64,000 nt of DNA. Origin: Sporolactobacillus spathodeae (lineage in GTDB: Bacteria; Bacillota; Bacilli; Bacillales; Sporolactobacillaceae). Within the stretch, counting starts at the first letter, position 1, and each line of letters begins with the position of its first letter. The DNA lies in NCBI RefSeq assembly GCF_016908935.1, contig NZ_JAFBEV010000001.1, forward strand, positions 62,001 to 126,000, read 5' to 3'. The notes under the pieces are model-generated. The model had not been told where the DNA came from and searched no databases. It saw only the letters and a list, made by a program, of their open reading frames with translations. The translations under genes and the position numbers were made by a program. Below, one piece after another: positions 34,323 through 43,900 of the stretch.

Positions 34323-34637
34323 ATGGTAATTGTCTCTCTCAGCTTGGCACTTGTTGTCTGTGCCATTTTCTATTTCATTTTCTCATTAACGCAGATTGCG
34401 AAGCGCCTGAATGGCACTTTAGCTGATTTATCGAAAACAACGGAGAAGTTTCGAGAGAAGGGCGAAGCGCTTGCTAAAGAAAAGAACCGATTGGATCATA
34501 CACTTTCATTAATCAAATTGAATCTGGTTTCCGATAAAGAGAAGATGCAGCGGACGTCCCGGCAGGTGCAGCAATTTACCAATTTAACACATGATGATGT
34601 GTACAAACTGAAGAAAGCAATAAAAAGGAAAGCATGA
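34323..34637 (+). CDS. Small DUF948-like membrane protein
   Basis: 104 aa: one N-terminal helix (about residues 3-22), then a charged, helical, probably coiled-coil region ending in lysines (LKKAIKRKA). The layout (helix, LNGTLADLSKTTEK) resembles DUF948/YtxG-type proteins, but similarity is weak. ATG 34323 follows GAGG by 8 bases; a TTG at 34287 has no ribosome site. Its TGA stop lies inside the terminator stem shared with the convergent osmC gene. Confidence 0.6.
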   Translation: MVIVSLSLALVVCAIFYFIFSLTQIAKRLNGTLADLSKTTEKFREKGEALAKEKNRLDHTLSLIKLNLVSDKEKMQRTSRQVQQFTNLTHDDVYKLKKAIKRKA

Positions 34638-34661
34638 ATCGATTTATGGTTCATGCTTTCT
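34629..34661. terminator. Terminator overlapping a stop codon, between convergent genes
   Basis: AAAGCATGAATC and GGTTCATGCTTT pair around a short loop, with T- and A-rich flanks. The hairpin contains the stop codon of the upstream gene and ends at the stop codon of the OsmC gene. Confidence 0.75.
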
Positions 34662-35123
34662 CTATTCAGTATCACGAGTAGGGACGACTTCAAATGTGGG
34701 TTCAATGTCGATTTTTAGGTTTCCATGAACAGCTTTCGCAATCATGCAGTTCAGTTCTGCATGATGGATGCATCGGAGCAAGTTTTCGCGCAAGTGCTCG
34801 CTTGGTTGTCTGTTTAAATGGATGACTGGATAATGAATTACTTTTTCAAAATGGAGACCGCCCATTTTTGTGACGATTCCTCTGGAGTGGATTGAAATAT
34901 GATGATAATCGATGCCTTCTTTGTCAAGACCGATGCCGAGCGTGATGACATAACATGAAGCAAGAGCACTTAACAGGAGTTCATCCGGGTTTGTGCCCGC
35001 ACCTGTACCGCCCATGGCGGAATCAACCGCAAGACCGGTCGCGAAACTTTTCGTTTGGATTTGTCCGCTTCCGTTCCAGGATCCATGCCAAGAACCGTTT
35101 GTCGTAAACGTGAAATCCTTCAT
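34662..35123 (-). CDS. OsmC-family peroxiredoxin
   Basis: 153 aa. The OsmC/Ohr fold carries two conserved cysteines: the peroxidatic one in LLSALASCYVIT and the resolving one in HHAELNCMIAKA. TNPDELLLSALASC is the family signature. It is likely to reduce organic hydroperoxides or related thiol-reactive species; the subfamily is not decided. ATG 35123 follows AGAGGAGG. Repeat copy 9 sits immediately upstream. Confidence 0.9.
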   Translation of the reverse strand: MKDFTFTTNGSWHGSWNGSGQIQTKSFATGLAVDSAMGGTGAGTNPDELLLSALASCYVITLGIGLDKEGIDYHHISIHSRGIVTKMGGLHFEKVIHYPVIHLNRQPSEHLRENLLRCIHHAELNCMIAKAVHGNLKIDIEPTFEVVPTRDTE

Positions 35124-35149
35124 GAGAATGCCTCCTCTTTAGAAAAACT

Positions 35150-35320
35150 AAGTTTAAATTTAATGTTGTTTTTCTGACCAATGGCAATGTTTGAGACGCT
35201 TGCGGGAAAAGCGAGCTAAGTGAGCCCCCGCAGATTCCAGCCTGTTTGAGGAGGCTCACGGATCGCCTGCGGCAAGCGAACACATGGCAATTAACGTTTA
35301 AAAACAACCGCATATTTTAG
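35150..35320 (+). repeat. Dispersed intergenic repeat, copy 9 (subfamily B)
   Basis: gacgcttgcgggaaaagcga, gctaagtgagcccccgcaga, ttccagcctgtttgaggagg, ctcacggatcgcctgcggca and agcgaacacatggcaa, ending in attttagcaaaggc instead of the acttggc hairpin. It lies between two divergent genes, close to the osmC start. Confidence 0.8.
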
Positions 35321-35353
35321 CAAAGGCTTTAAAAATAGAGAAATATCAATTAC

Positions 35354-35383
35354 TTGTATGCGCTTGCTTGACTTTATTATACT
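35354..35383 (+). promoter_or_regulatory. Candidate promoter upstream of the PAP2 gene
   Basis: TTGTAT (35354-35359), an 18-base spacer and TATACT (35378-35383). It lies about 180 bases before the PAP2 start. Confidence 0.4.
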
Positions 35384-35570
35384 ATGTCTCTTTTGGGGCA
35401 GCACACATTTCATCAATCCAAAGATTAGCAAATTATCAAAATGTCGGCAAGAATTACGAAATTAATTTTTTCCACTTGTTTCAAGTTCAGCAGTTGAAAA
35501 AATGAGTATGCGGAAATAGGACAAATAATACAATGGTTCTATGAAGAAAAAGCTGAGAGGATCTGATCTT

Positions 35571-36206
35571 TTGAATCAGAAACGGAACACGCCGCAACCC
35601 ATTCTCACAAGTCTATGGTTTATTCTGAGTGGGCTATTGGTTTATCTTGTTTTAGAGATAGTCATCCATTGGCCGTCCGTCAACCGCTTTGATCGAGGAT
35701 TTCTCGTTTCGCTAGATCCGCTACGCGTTGGCTGGATGATACCTTTGATGCGACATGTGACACAATTTGGATCTGCAAATTTTCTATTGCCTTTGATTTT
35801 CGCTATTTCGCTCTTTTTTTTAATTAAGAAGCGATTTATTGCGGCGCTTGTCTTGCCGTTGATGTTTTTTCTGGAAAGCTGGCTCAACGATTTTCTGAAG
35901 AACCAGGTGATGCGCGACCGACCCGATTTGACACATTTGGTTCATGCGACCGGTTATAGCTTCCCAAGCGGTCACGCGATGAATGCGGCAACAACTTTTG
36001 GACTGATTATCTTGCTGCTTCTGCCGCATCTTCACAAGAAGTGGATGAAAAGACTTTGTCTGGCAACGGGCATCTTGACCATTTTGCTTATCGGATTCAG
36101 CCGCCCGTTTTTGAGGGTTCACTTTCTGACAGATATTCTCGCTGGTTACGCGGTGAGCGCGGTCCTGATCGGATTTTCAATGATTGTTCTCTACTTAGCT
36201 GACTGA
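35571..36206 (+). CDS. PAP2-type membrane phosphatase
   Basis: About 211 aa integral-membrane phosphatase of the lipid-phosphate/undecaprenyl-pyrophosphatase superfamily. The three active-site motifs are present: KNQVMRDRP, YSFPSGHA and SRPFLRVHFLTDILAGY. About six helices. TTG 35571 is preferred since GAGAGG lies 10 bases upstream; ATG 35541 adds ten basic residues but lacks a ribosome site. The lipid substrate is not readable from sequence. Confidence 0.88.
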   Translation: MNQKRNTPQPILTSLWFILSGLLVYLVLEIVIHWPSVNRFDRGFLVSLDPLRVGWMIPLMRHVTQFGSANFLLPLIFAISLFFLIKKRFIAALVLPLMFFLESWLNDFLKNQVMRDRPDLTHLVHATGYSFPSGHAMNAATTFGLIILLLLPHLHKKWMKRLCLATGILTILLIGFSRPFLRVHFLTDILAGYAVSAVLIGFSMIVLYLAD

Positions 36207-36291
36207 AATTCGGGTAGACGCTTCCTGGCTTTTTTTATTTTCAATATGATAAAATAGATATCTAGTCGTGCCAATTACAGGAGTGATTAAA

Positions 36292-36729
36292 ATGAGTAAA
36301 AAAGGATATATTCTCTTAGCGAATGGCAAGAAGGTTGAATTTGACCTCTTTCCTAATGAAGCACCGAACACTGTGGCAAATTTTGAGAAATTGGCAAACT
36401 CCGGTTTTTATAACGGGTTAACCTTTCACCGAGTAATCCCGGGCTTTGTCAGCCAAGGGGGCTGTCCGCGCGGTGATGGAACAGGCGATGCAGGTTACAC
36501 AATCAAATGCGAGACAGAGGGCAATCCGCATAAGCATATTCAAGGTGCCATTTCGATGGCCCATGCGGGTAGAGATACAGGCAGCTGCCAATTTTTTATT
36601 GTCCATGAACCGCAGCCGCATCTTGATGGCGTTCACACGGTTTTTGGACAGGTTACAAGTGGTATGGAAGCAGTGCTTGAAATGAAAAACGGCGATGTTA
36701 TGGAAAAAGTCGAAGTCATTGATGACTGA
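36292..36729 (+). CDS. ppiB: Cyclophilin-type peptidyl-prolyl isomerase
   Basis: 145 aa cytoplasmic cyclophilin catalysing proline cis-trans isomerisation. Active-site motifs: [13 protein letters not shown] (catalytic Arg), [19 protein letters not shown] and [12 protein letters not shown]. It matches the B. subtilis PpiB layout. ATG 36292 follows CAGGAGTGA; a TGATAAAAT extended -10 (about 36247-36255) is a likely promoter. It is followed by its own terminator. Confidence 0.95.
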   Translation: MSKKGYILLANGKKVEFDLFPNEAPNTVANFEKLANSGFYNGLTFHRVIPGFVSQGGCPRGDGTGDAGYTIKCETEGNPHKHIQGAISMAHAGRDTGSCQFFIVHEPQPHLDGVHTVFGQVTSGMEAVLEMKNGDVMEKVEVIDD

Positions 36730-36759
36730 TAGAATTCAAAACGTTATTTTCGCCTGAGG

Positions 36760-36786
36760 AAAGAGCCGAGCAGGCTCTTTTTTTTT
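36760..36786 (+). terminator. Terminator after ppiB
   Basis: A perfect 8-bp stem AAAGAGCC / GGCTCTTT with a 5-base loop, followed by T6. Confidence 0.88.
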
Positions 36787-36845
36787 ACCCTGAGCGCCGA
36801 ATCAGGTATGCTAGAACTATAAATATATTGATGAGGAGTGATACG

Positions 36846-37139
36846 ATGCCAACTTGTAATGTCGGTTTGCAGATTCTGCCATTTTCTAAGAATAAAGATA
36901 CATACGCGCTCGTGGATAAGGCGATCGAAACAATTCAACAGTCCGGTGTCAAATATGAGGTTACGGCGTTGGAAACCATTCTTGAAGGAGAGCTGGACAC
37001 GCTACTGGACGTTGTGAAACAAACGGTGCTGGCGACGGTAGCAGCAGGGGCAGATGAAGTCGCGGCTGAGGTAAAAATTCACTATCGTCCGCAAGGAACA
37101 TCGATTGAAGAAAAAGTGGGGAAATATCGCAAGAATTGA
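36846..37139 (+). CDS. MTH1187/YqgV-family thiamine-binding protein
   Basis: 97 aa; almost the whole protein is the DUF77/MTH1187 ferredoxin-like domain (NVGLQILPFSKNKDTYALVD, VTALETILEGELDTLL). Some homologues bind thiamine, hence the annotation; the role in cells is uncertain. ATG 36846 follows GAGGAGTGA. Monocistronic between two terminators. Confidence 0.88.
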   Translation: MPTCNVGLQILPFSKNKDTYALVDKAIETIQQSGVKYEVTALETILEGELDTLLDVVKQTVLATVAAGADEVAAEVKIHYRPQGTSIEEKVGKYRKN

Positions 37140-37155
37140 TAAGTATGGATTTAAT

Positions 37156-37204
37156 ACGGCTCCTATTGTTGAAAACGCTCAACTGGTGGGAGCCGTTGCT
37201 TTTG
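37156..37204 (+). terminator. Terminator after the thiamine-binding protein gene
   Basis: The outer stem ACGGCTCC / GGAGCCGT and inner stem GTTGA / TCAAC form a two-part hairpin followed by TGCTTTTG. Confidence 0.7.
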
Positions 37205-37395
37205 TTCAAGGATAATAATGGATAAGCTCTTGCGCAAGAACTGTAGCGAAGGCACCAAACACCTGCGGGAATAGCGTGCCAGCGAAGCCCCGCAGATTCT
37301 AGCTTGTCTGAGGAGGTTCGCGTTGCGCCTGCGGCAAGCGAACACATGGGGAAGAAACGATTAAACACAGCAGCAGATTTTAGCAAAGCCAAGGA
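37205..37395 (+). repeat. Dispersed intergenic repeat, copy 10 (subfamily B)
   Basis: ctgcgggaatagcgtgccag, cgaagccccgcagattctag, cttgtctgaggaggttcgcg, ttgcgcctgcggcaagcgaa and cacatggg, ending in attttagcaaagccaagg. It separates the thiamine-binding gene from the addB promoter. Confidence 0.8.
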
Positions 37396-37413
37396 AATAA
37401 AAAATGAATGCCG

Positions 37414-37445
37414 TTGTACGAACAAATGTTCTTGTATGCTATAAT
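37414..37445 (+). promoter_or_regulatory. Promoter of the addBA-sbcDC operon
   Basis: A TTGTAC -35-like hexamer (37414-37419) and an extended -10 TGCTATAAT (37437-37445). The spacer of 20 is long, but the TG motif compensates. Confidence 0.65.
37419..37432 (+). promoter_or_regulatory. LexA box of addB
   Basis: CGAACAAATGTTCT matches the Bacillus LexA consensus CGAACRNRYGTTYC at 13 of 14 positions and lies between the -35 and -10 of the recombination operon. SOS induction of the operon is inferred. Confidence 0.7.
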
Positions 37446-37481
37446 AATGATACATCATTTCAATGAACGGAGGAGAGAGTT

Positions 37482-40400
37482 ATGTCGGTGCGCTTTATCC
37501 TTGGCAGAGCGGGAACCGGAAAAACGAGCGAATGCATGAATGAAATTCGCGAAAAGCTGCATGATCGTCCAACGGGTTCACCACTAATTTATCTTGTTCC
37601 CGAACATATGACCTTTGCTGCAGAATATGGCTTTGCGTCGACGCCGGATTTAGGCGGAATGACGCGGCTAAATGTTTATAGCTTTCCGCGTCTCGCGCTA
37701 CGCGTCCTTCAACACGCGGGTGGTATGACGCGTTTGCATTTGGATGAAGCCGGTATTGCTATGCTACTACGCAAAATTGTAATGAAACGCGGCAACGATT
37801 TTCGCCTTTTCGGCAATGCGGCTGAACAAAATGGCTTTTTTAAGCTGCTGGCAGATACATTAGCCGAATTCAAACAATATTGCTTAACACCGGATCAGGT
37901 GCATGGACACGCTGAAACGTTGGAAGCACCAAGCGGCAATCAAGACGTGCGGGATAAACTTTATGATCTGTCGCTCATTTATCAGGAATTTGAACAGTCG
38001 CTACTCGGCAAATATGTAGATGGTGAAGACTATATAAAACTGATGTGTGAGAAGATTCCTGATGCTGCGTTTCTGAAAAATGCAGAAATCTGGATCGATG
38101 GTTTTCAGACAATGACGCCCGAAGAACAATTGGCGGTTGAATGTCTGATGACGGCCGCACCGCGCGTCACGATTCTGCTTGGCTGCGACCAGATATATGA
38201 TCGAGCCCCTGATCACTTTTCCCCTTTCCGTCATCCTGCAAAACTTTTTCTCAGTTTAAAAGAAAGAGCCGAATCAGACGGTATAGCCATCGAGCCGATC
38301 CGATTGAAAACTAAGATTTTGCGGGGCAAAGATTCTGCTTTGGAACATTTGAACACAGCATTCGGTAATTTTTCCAGAAAACCAGTCTACCAGACGGTTG
38401 GACTGACACTGACAGAAGCGATCAACCGTCGCGAAGAAGTGGAACAGACCGCGCGCGCCATCATCCGCCTTGCCCGTGATAAAGCTATCCGCTATCAGGA
38501 AATGACCGTGGTCGTCCGCCATCTACAAGATTACCGTGACTTGGTTGAGACTGTCTTTTCAGATTATCGCATTCCGCTGTTTATCGACCAAAAGAAACCG
38601 ATGCACCATCATCCTTTAATTGAATGCGTTCGCTCCGCACTTGAAGTGATTCAACAGAACTGGCGGTATGAACCCGTATTCCGTTGTATCAAAACTGATT
38701 TATTTATTCCTGCGGGCAGCAGTGACGAAGAGGAACGGGAAGCTTTTGATCGTCTGGAGAATTACGTGATGGCTTACGGTATCTATGGAAGAAAGAGATG
38801 GAACGGGGCAAAAACCTGGAATTGCCGGCAGTACCGTGGACTTGAGGAAAAGCAGCGTCAGGAAACGCCAGAAGAACGGGCGATGCAAAATGAACTAAAT
38901 CGCGCGCGACGCCTTATTGCTAAACCACTAGCTGCTTTTGAAGATGCACTGCGAAAGGCAACGTCAGTAAGCGATCAATGCGCCGCAGTTTATCAGTTTC
39001 TGAGTGATTTAGCGGTTCCGCAAAAGCTGAGTCTTTGGGCGCATCAAGCGGAAGCGCAGAACCGATTAGAAGACGCAAAAGCGCATCGTCAGGCATGGAA
39101 CGCATTGATGAATCTTCTTGATCAATGCGTCGAAGGCGCAGGCGAAGAAGCGATGCCGCTGCAATGGTTTTGCGACGTTTTGGACACAGGTCTCGATCAG
39201 TTGCAGTTTGCCCAGGTCCCCCCGGCACTCGATCAGGTGCAGATCAGCACGATGGATCGTCTACGAGCCGCCGACTGGAAGGCGGTTTTTGTCTTGGGAA
39301 TTAATGAAGGCATTATACCTGCGAAACCGGTGCAGCAAGGGTTGTTTTCCGATGAGGATCGCAACCTCTTGGAAGCGAGCGGCATGCATGTGGCAGAAGG
39401 TGATGAGGAGCAAATGGCATTGGAAAATGAATGGATATATCGTGCATTCACCTTGCCATCCGCCGCACTTTTTCTCTCCTATCCGTTGGCATCCGAAGAC
39501 GGTGAGTCGCTCAAACCTTCGCCACTTATCGGAAGAATCCAAAGGTTGTTCCCCGATTTGGCAGTTAACGTTGCGCTTTCAGAGCCGCGAATGCTTGATG
39601 AAAAAGAACAGATCATGTTTATCAACCAGCCAAGAAAAACACTCAGTTATCTTGCCGCCCAAATCCGCGAATGGCAGCGTGGCTATCCAATTTCGGATAT
39701 CTGGTGGGACAGTTATAATTGGCTGAACGCGCACGGTGAGTGGGCGACGATCAGCCGCTTGGTTTTATCGAGCCTGTTTGCGACAAATGATGAGAAGTTA
39801 AGCGAAGCGACCGCGCAGGAATTGTACGGTGACTCACTTAGAGGCAGTGTTTCGCGGCTGGAATTATTCAATGCTTGTCCATTCTCACAATTTGCCTCTT
39901 ACGGATTGAAGCTTCGCGAGCGGGAAGTGTATCAGCTCGCTGCTCCAGATATCGGTCAACTGTTCCATCTCGCAATCAAGCAAATGACGGAGAAAGTCAT
40001 GGAGCGTGCAAACGGTTGGGCAGATTTAACGCCTGAATTATGCGATCAGCTGGCACGAGCCACGGTGCAACGCCTTGCGCCACAACTACAGCGTCAGATT
40101 CTAAACAGCTCGAGCCGCTATCAATATCTTGAATATAAATTGGAGCAAGTGATTGCCCGCGTTGCTCGCGTGATGCAGCGCCAGGCAGAGACAAGTCGCT
40201 TTACGCCGCTCAGTCTCGAAATGCCTTTTGGCCCAGGTCAACCGATTCCGCCGCTCGTTTTTAAACTACGAAACGGAAGCACAATGCAAATTGTTGGACG
40301 GATTGATCGCGTGGATAAGGCTGAAGTGGACGACCGGCTGATGCTACGGATTGTTGACTATAAATCAAGCACAAGAGATTTAAGCCTGACCGATGTTTAT

Positions 40401-40976
40401 TATGGGCTTGCTCTGCAAATGCTTACCTATCTTGATGTTGTGGTTACCAATTCCGAGAAATGGCTAGGGAAGAAAGCAAATCCGGCCGGTATCCTTTATT
40501 TTCATGTCCACAATCCATTCCTTAGTCTGACAGAGAAAATGAGTGAGACCGAAATTGAGGATCAATTATTTAAGTCTTTCAAAATGAAAGGCTTGCTTCT
40601 TGCCGACCGCGCGACCCTGCTTCAGATGGATCAAATTGCTGACGGGGCGACATCAATGATTGCCCCCTTTGGCTTTAAAAAGAGCGGTGATCTGTATAAA
40701 AGTTCCTCGGTCGCCACGTCTGATGAATTCGAGGCGATGCAGCGCTATACGCAGAAAAAAATCGAAGAAGCGGGTAATCAGATAACTGAAGGAAATATTT
40801 CAATTGCGCCTTATCGGCTCAAACAGCAGGTGCCTTGTACGATGTGTACGTTCCGGGCTGTCTGCCAGTTTGATCAGTCGCAGAACGGCAGTGGTTACCG
40901 TAACTTGCAGCAGAAACCGGATGAATGGCTGATGCGGCAGATAGAAGAGGGGGCACGAGCAGATGACGAAAAGTAA
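37482..40976 (+). CDS. addB: ATP-dependent helicase/nuclease subunit B
   Basis: 1164 aa. AddB pairs with AddA as the RecBCD-like end-processing machine in double-strand-break repair. The N-terminal Walker A is GRAGTGKT. The C-terminal RecB-type nuclease domain is framed by an Fe-S cluster whose ligands are visible at Cys799, Cys1119, Cys1122 and Cys1128 (FNACPFSQF; PCTMCTFRAVC), and contains RIVDYKSS. ATG follows GGAGGAGAGAG. It overlaps addA by 14 bases and heads a four-gene operon under a LexA box. Confidence 0.97.
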   Translation: MSVRFILGRAGTGKTSECMNEIREKLHDRPTGSPLIYLVPEHMTFAAEYGFASTPDLGGMTRLNVYSFPRLALRVLQHAGGMTRLHLDEAGIAMLLRKIVMKRGNDFRLFGNAAEQNGFFKLLADTLAEFKQYCLTPDQVHGHAETLEAPSGNQDVRDKLYDLSLIYQEFEQSLLGKYVDGEDYIKLMCEKIPDAAFLKNAEIWIDGFQTMTPEEQLAVECLMTAAPRVTILLGCDQIYDRAPDHFSPFRHPAKLFLSLKERAESDGIAIEPIRLKTKILRGKDSALEHLNTAFGNFSRKPVYQTVGLTLTEAINRREEVEQTARAIIRLARDKAIRYQEMTVVVRHLQDYRDLVETVFSDYRIPLFIDQKKPMHHHPLIECVRSALEVIQQNWRYEPVFRCIKTDLFIPAGSSDEEEREAFDRLENYVMAYGIYGRKRWNGAKTWNCRQYRGLEEKQRQETPEERAMQNELNRARRLIAKPLAAFEDALRKATSVSDQCAAVYQFLSDLAVPQKLSLWAHQAEAQNRLEDAKAHRQAWNALMNLLDQCVEGAGEEAMPLQWFCDVLDTGLDQLQFAQVPPALDQVQISTMDRLRAADWKAVFVLGINEGIIPAKPVQQGLFSDEDRNLLEASGMHVAEGDEEQMALENEWIYRAFTLPSAALFLSYPLASEDGESLKPSPLIGRIQRLFPDLAVNVALSEPRMLDEKEQIMFINQPRKTLSYLAAQIREWQRGYPISDIWWDSYNWLNAHGEWATISRLVLSSLFATNDEKLSEATAQELYGDSLRGSVSRLELFNACPFSQFASYGLKLREREVYQLAAPDIGQLFHLAIKQMTEKVMERANGWADLTPELCDQLARATVQRLAPQLQRQILNSSSRYQYLEYKLEQVIARVARVMQRQAETSRFTPLSLEMPFGPGQPIPPLVFKLRNGSTMQIVGRIDRVDKAEVDDRLMLRIVDYKSSTRDLSLTDVYYGLALQMLTYLDVVVTNSEKWLGKKANPAGILYFHVHNPFLSLTEKMSETEIEDQLFKSFKMKGLLLADRATLLQMDQIADGATSMIAPFGFKKSGDLYKSSSVATSDEFEAMQRYTQKKIEEAGNQITEGNISIAPYRLKQQVPCTMCTFRAVCQFDQSQNGSGYRNLQQKPDEWLMRQIEEGARADDEK

Positions 40977-43900
40977 ACCGGAAAATAGCCACTGGACCGA
41001 GGCGCAGTGGCGGGCGATAACCGCTGAAGGGCACGATCTGCTCGTTGCCGCAGCTGCCGGATCGGGAAAAACGGCTGTTCTTGTGGAACGAATCATCCGT
41101 AAAATCATGGATCAGCAGCAGCGGACAAGTTTGGACAGCTTGCTCGTTGTAACGTTTACGAAAGCAGCGGCAGCGGAAATGAGGGAGCGGATTAGTCGGG
41201 CAATCGATCGGAAACTGAGTGAAAACCCTGCCGATCTTTATTTGCGCCGTCAGCAGGCATTGCTCGGAAAAGCGTCAATCATGACGCTCCATTCATTTTG
41301 TAGCTCAGTGATTCGTCGTTTTTATTATAAAAGAGAAATCGATCCAAATTTTCGGCTTGTTGATGAAGTAGAAGCCGCATTAATTCGCGAAGAAGTCCTT
41401 GACACCACTTTGGAGAATTACTATCAGACAGGTGACACTGAATTTTTCCGGTTGGTGGAACGTTATTCAGGTGATCGGAGCGATGATGCGCTTCGTAGCT
41501 TGATTTTCAGGCTCTATGACTTTTCGCGCAGCGATCCATGGCCAGAGAACTGGCTGGACCAAATGGCAGCAGCATATCGTCAGAATGAAGAACGCTTAAT
41601 CGACGATTTCAGCTGGGCACAAGATTTAAAACGATCAGCAGCGATACATTTGCAAGAAGCCGTTTCTGAACTGCGCGAAGCGCTTAATCTCTGCCATGAT
41701 CCGCAAGGTCCTGCAGTCTATGCGGAAACAATCGAAGCGGATTTGGTGAATTTGAGTAGTTTGCCAGATGTCGCCATGTCAAAATGGTCAGACATCCGCT
41801 CGGCAGTCCTAGCGCTTACCTTTGGCAAATTAAAAATATGCCGCGATAAATCTGTTGATGAGGTGCTGAAAGAACAGGTCAAAAAAGCGCGAGATCGGGT
41901 CAAAACAATAATCGCCGACTTGCAGAACGACTGGTTTCGCCGTACTGCAGATGAAAGCCTTGCGGATTTAGCGGATATGGCTGGATCAGTCAAGATGATG
42001 CGTGCAATCATTGCTGATTTTTCCAAGGCTTATCAGGCAGAAAAGCGGAAGAAAGGGTTGCTTGATTTTAACGACTTGGAACATAATTGTTTGGCGGTTC
42101 TGCGCAGTGTTGATTCAGTGCCGGGACGTGAAATTCCCTCAGAGGCAGCTCAGTATTATCAGACGAAGTTTTCTGAAATTCTCATCGATGAATATCAGGA
42201 TACCAATCGGGTTCAAGAGTCGATCCTCTCGCTTGTTTCAAGGGATGCATCGCGCGGTGGCAATCGGTTTATGGTTGGTGACGTTAAGCAGAGTATTTAT
42301 GGCTTTCGTTTAGCGGAACCGGGACTCTTTCTTGACAAATATAAACTGTTTTCCGAAGCATCCACGTCAGGTGAAAAAATTGATTTATCGAGCAATTTTC
42401 GAAGTAGACAGGAAATTATCCATGGCACAAATTTTATTTTCCGGCAGATTATGGATGAATCGGTTGGCGGTGTTGCTTATGACCCGGCTGCTGAGTTGAG
42501 ATATGGTGCAACTTATCCGGAGTATCCATCGCCGGTCGAATTGGAGATAATCGACAAAAAAACAGTTGATAACGAGGACGATTCGGATGATAGCCGTGAA
42601 AGTATTGAAATCGAGGCGACAGCAATCGCCGATCGAATTGCGGCGATGATTGGTGACGGAAAAACGGGTGCCTATCAGGTATGCGATAAGAGCAGTGGGC
42701 AAATGCGCGCGCTACGGTATCGCGACATTGCTATTCTAATGCGAGCGACGAGCGGTTCGGCGGCAGTCGTCAAAGAAGCGCTGCAGGTCAGAAATATTCC
42801 TGCGTACGCAGAAATATCCAGTGGTTACTTCGACACGATCGAGGTCACCGTCATGCTTTCTCTTTTACAGATTATTGATAATCCTTATCAGGATATTCCG
42901 CTGGCTTCTGTACTCCGCTCGCCGTTATTCGGTCTCAGCGGTGACGAGCTAGCAGCTATTCGTATCGCCGATCAACATTCAGGTTATTTCGAAGCGTTAA
43001 AGAAATATAGTCTAGAGAAAAAGGATCCATTAGCTGAACGCATTTTATATTTTTTGGAAAAACTAAACGATTGGCGCGCCTTATCTAAGAAACAATCCGT
43101 CTCTCAATTAATCTGGCAGATTTACCGAGACACAGGCTATTTTGATTATGTTGGCGGTCTTTCAGGCGGCACGCAGCGACAAGCCAACCTTGGTGCGCTG
43201 TATGATCGCGCGAGACAATATGAGCAGACTTCTTTCCGGGGACTATTCCGCTTCCTTCGCTTCATCAACCGAATGAGAGAAACAGGCGGCGATATGGGTG
43301 AAGCGCGCGCGCTAAGCGAACAGGCGGACGTCGTTCGAATCATGACGATCCATAAAAGTAAGGGACTTGAATTTCCGGTCGTCTTTGTCGCCGGACTTGG
43401 GAAGCATTTCAACATGAGGGACACAGTAGCACCTGCGCTATTGCATAAATCCATGGGTTTTGGTACACGGTGGATCGATCCGAAGCAGCGGATCAGCGTA
43501 CCAACTTTGTTGTACTTAGCAATCAAGGAAAGGATTCGCGCCGATGCGCTTGCAGAAGAAATGCGCGTTCTTTACGTCGCGCTCACACGAGCCCGAGAAA
43601 AACTTATCCTGATCGGAACCGTTCGCGACCTAGAAAAGTCTGCTTCTAAATGGCAGCGTGTGCTGAGTCGTTCGGAATGGCTACTGCCTGATGCTATGCG
43701 TCGATCAACTTCTGCCTTTATCGATTGGCTTGGCCCGGCAGTGATCCGTCATGCATCGGCAGGGTCGCTGCATGAGGCGCGCGCTGATGCGCCTGAAAAG
43801 ACGGCGATCACGCGTGATCCGTCCGCATGGTTGATCAGTTGTGTGTCCGCTGAATCCATTCAACCGGCTGAAGCGGTTCAAGCGGAGCGGGATGCGGGAA

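Noticed and set aside
35356-35369. cre-like TGTATGCGCTTGCT before the PAP2 gene
   Set aside because: The right end lacks CA and it overlaps a plausible promoter spacer; too weak to report.
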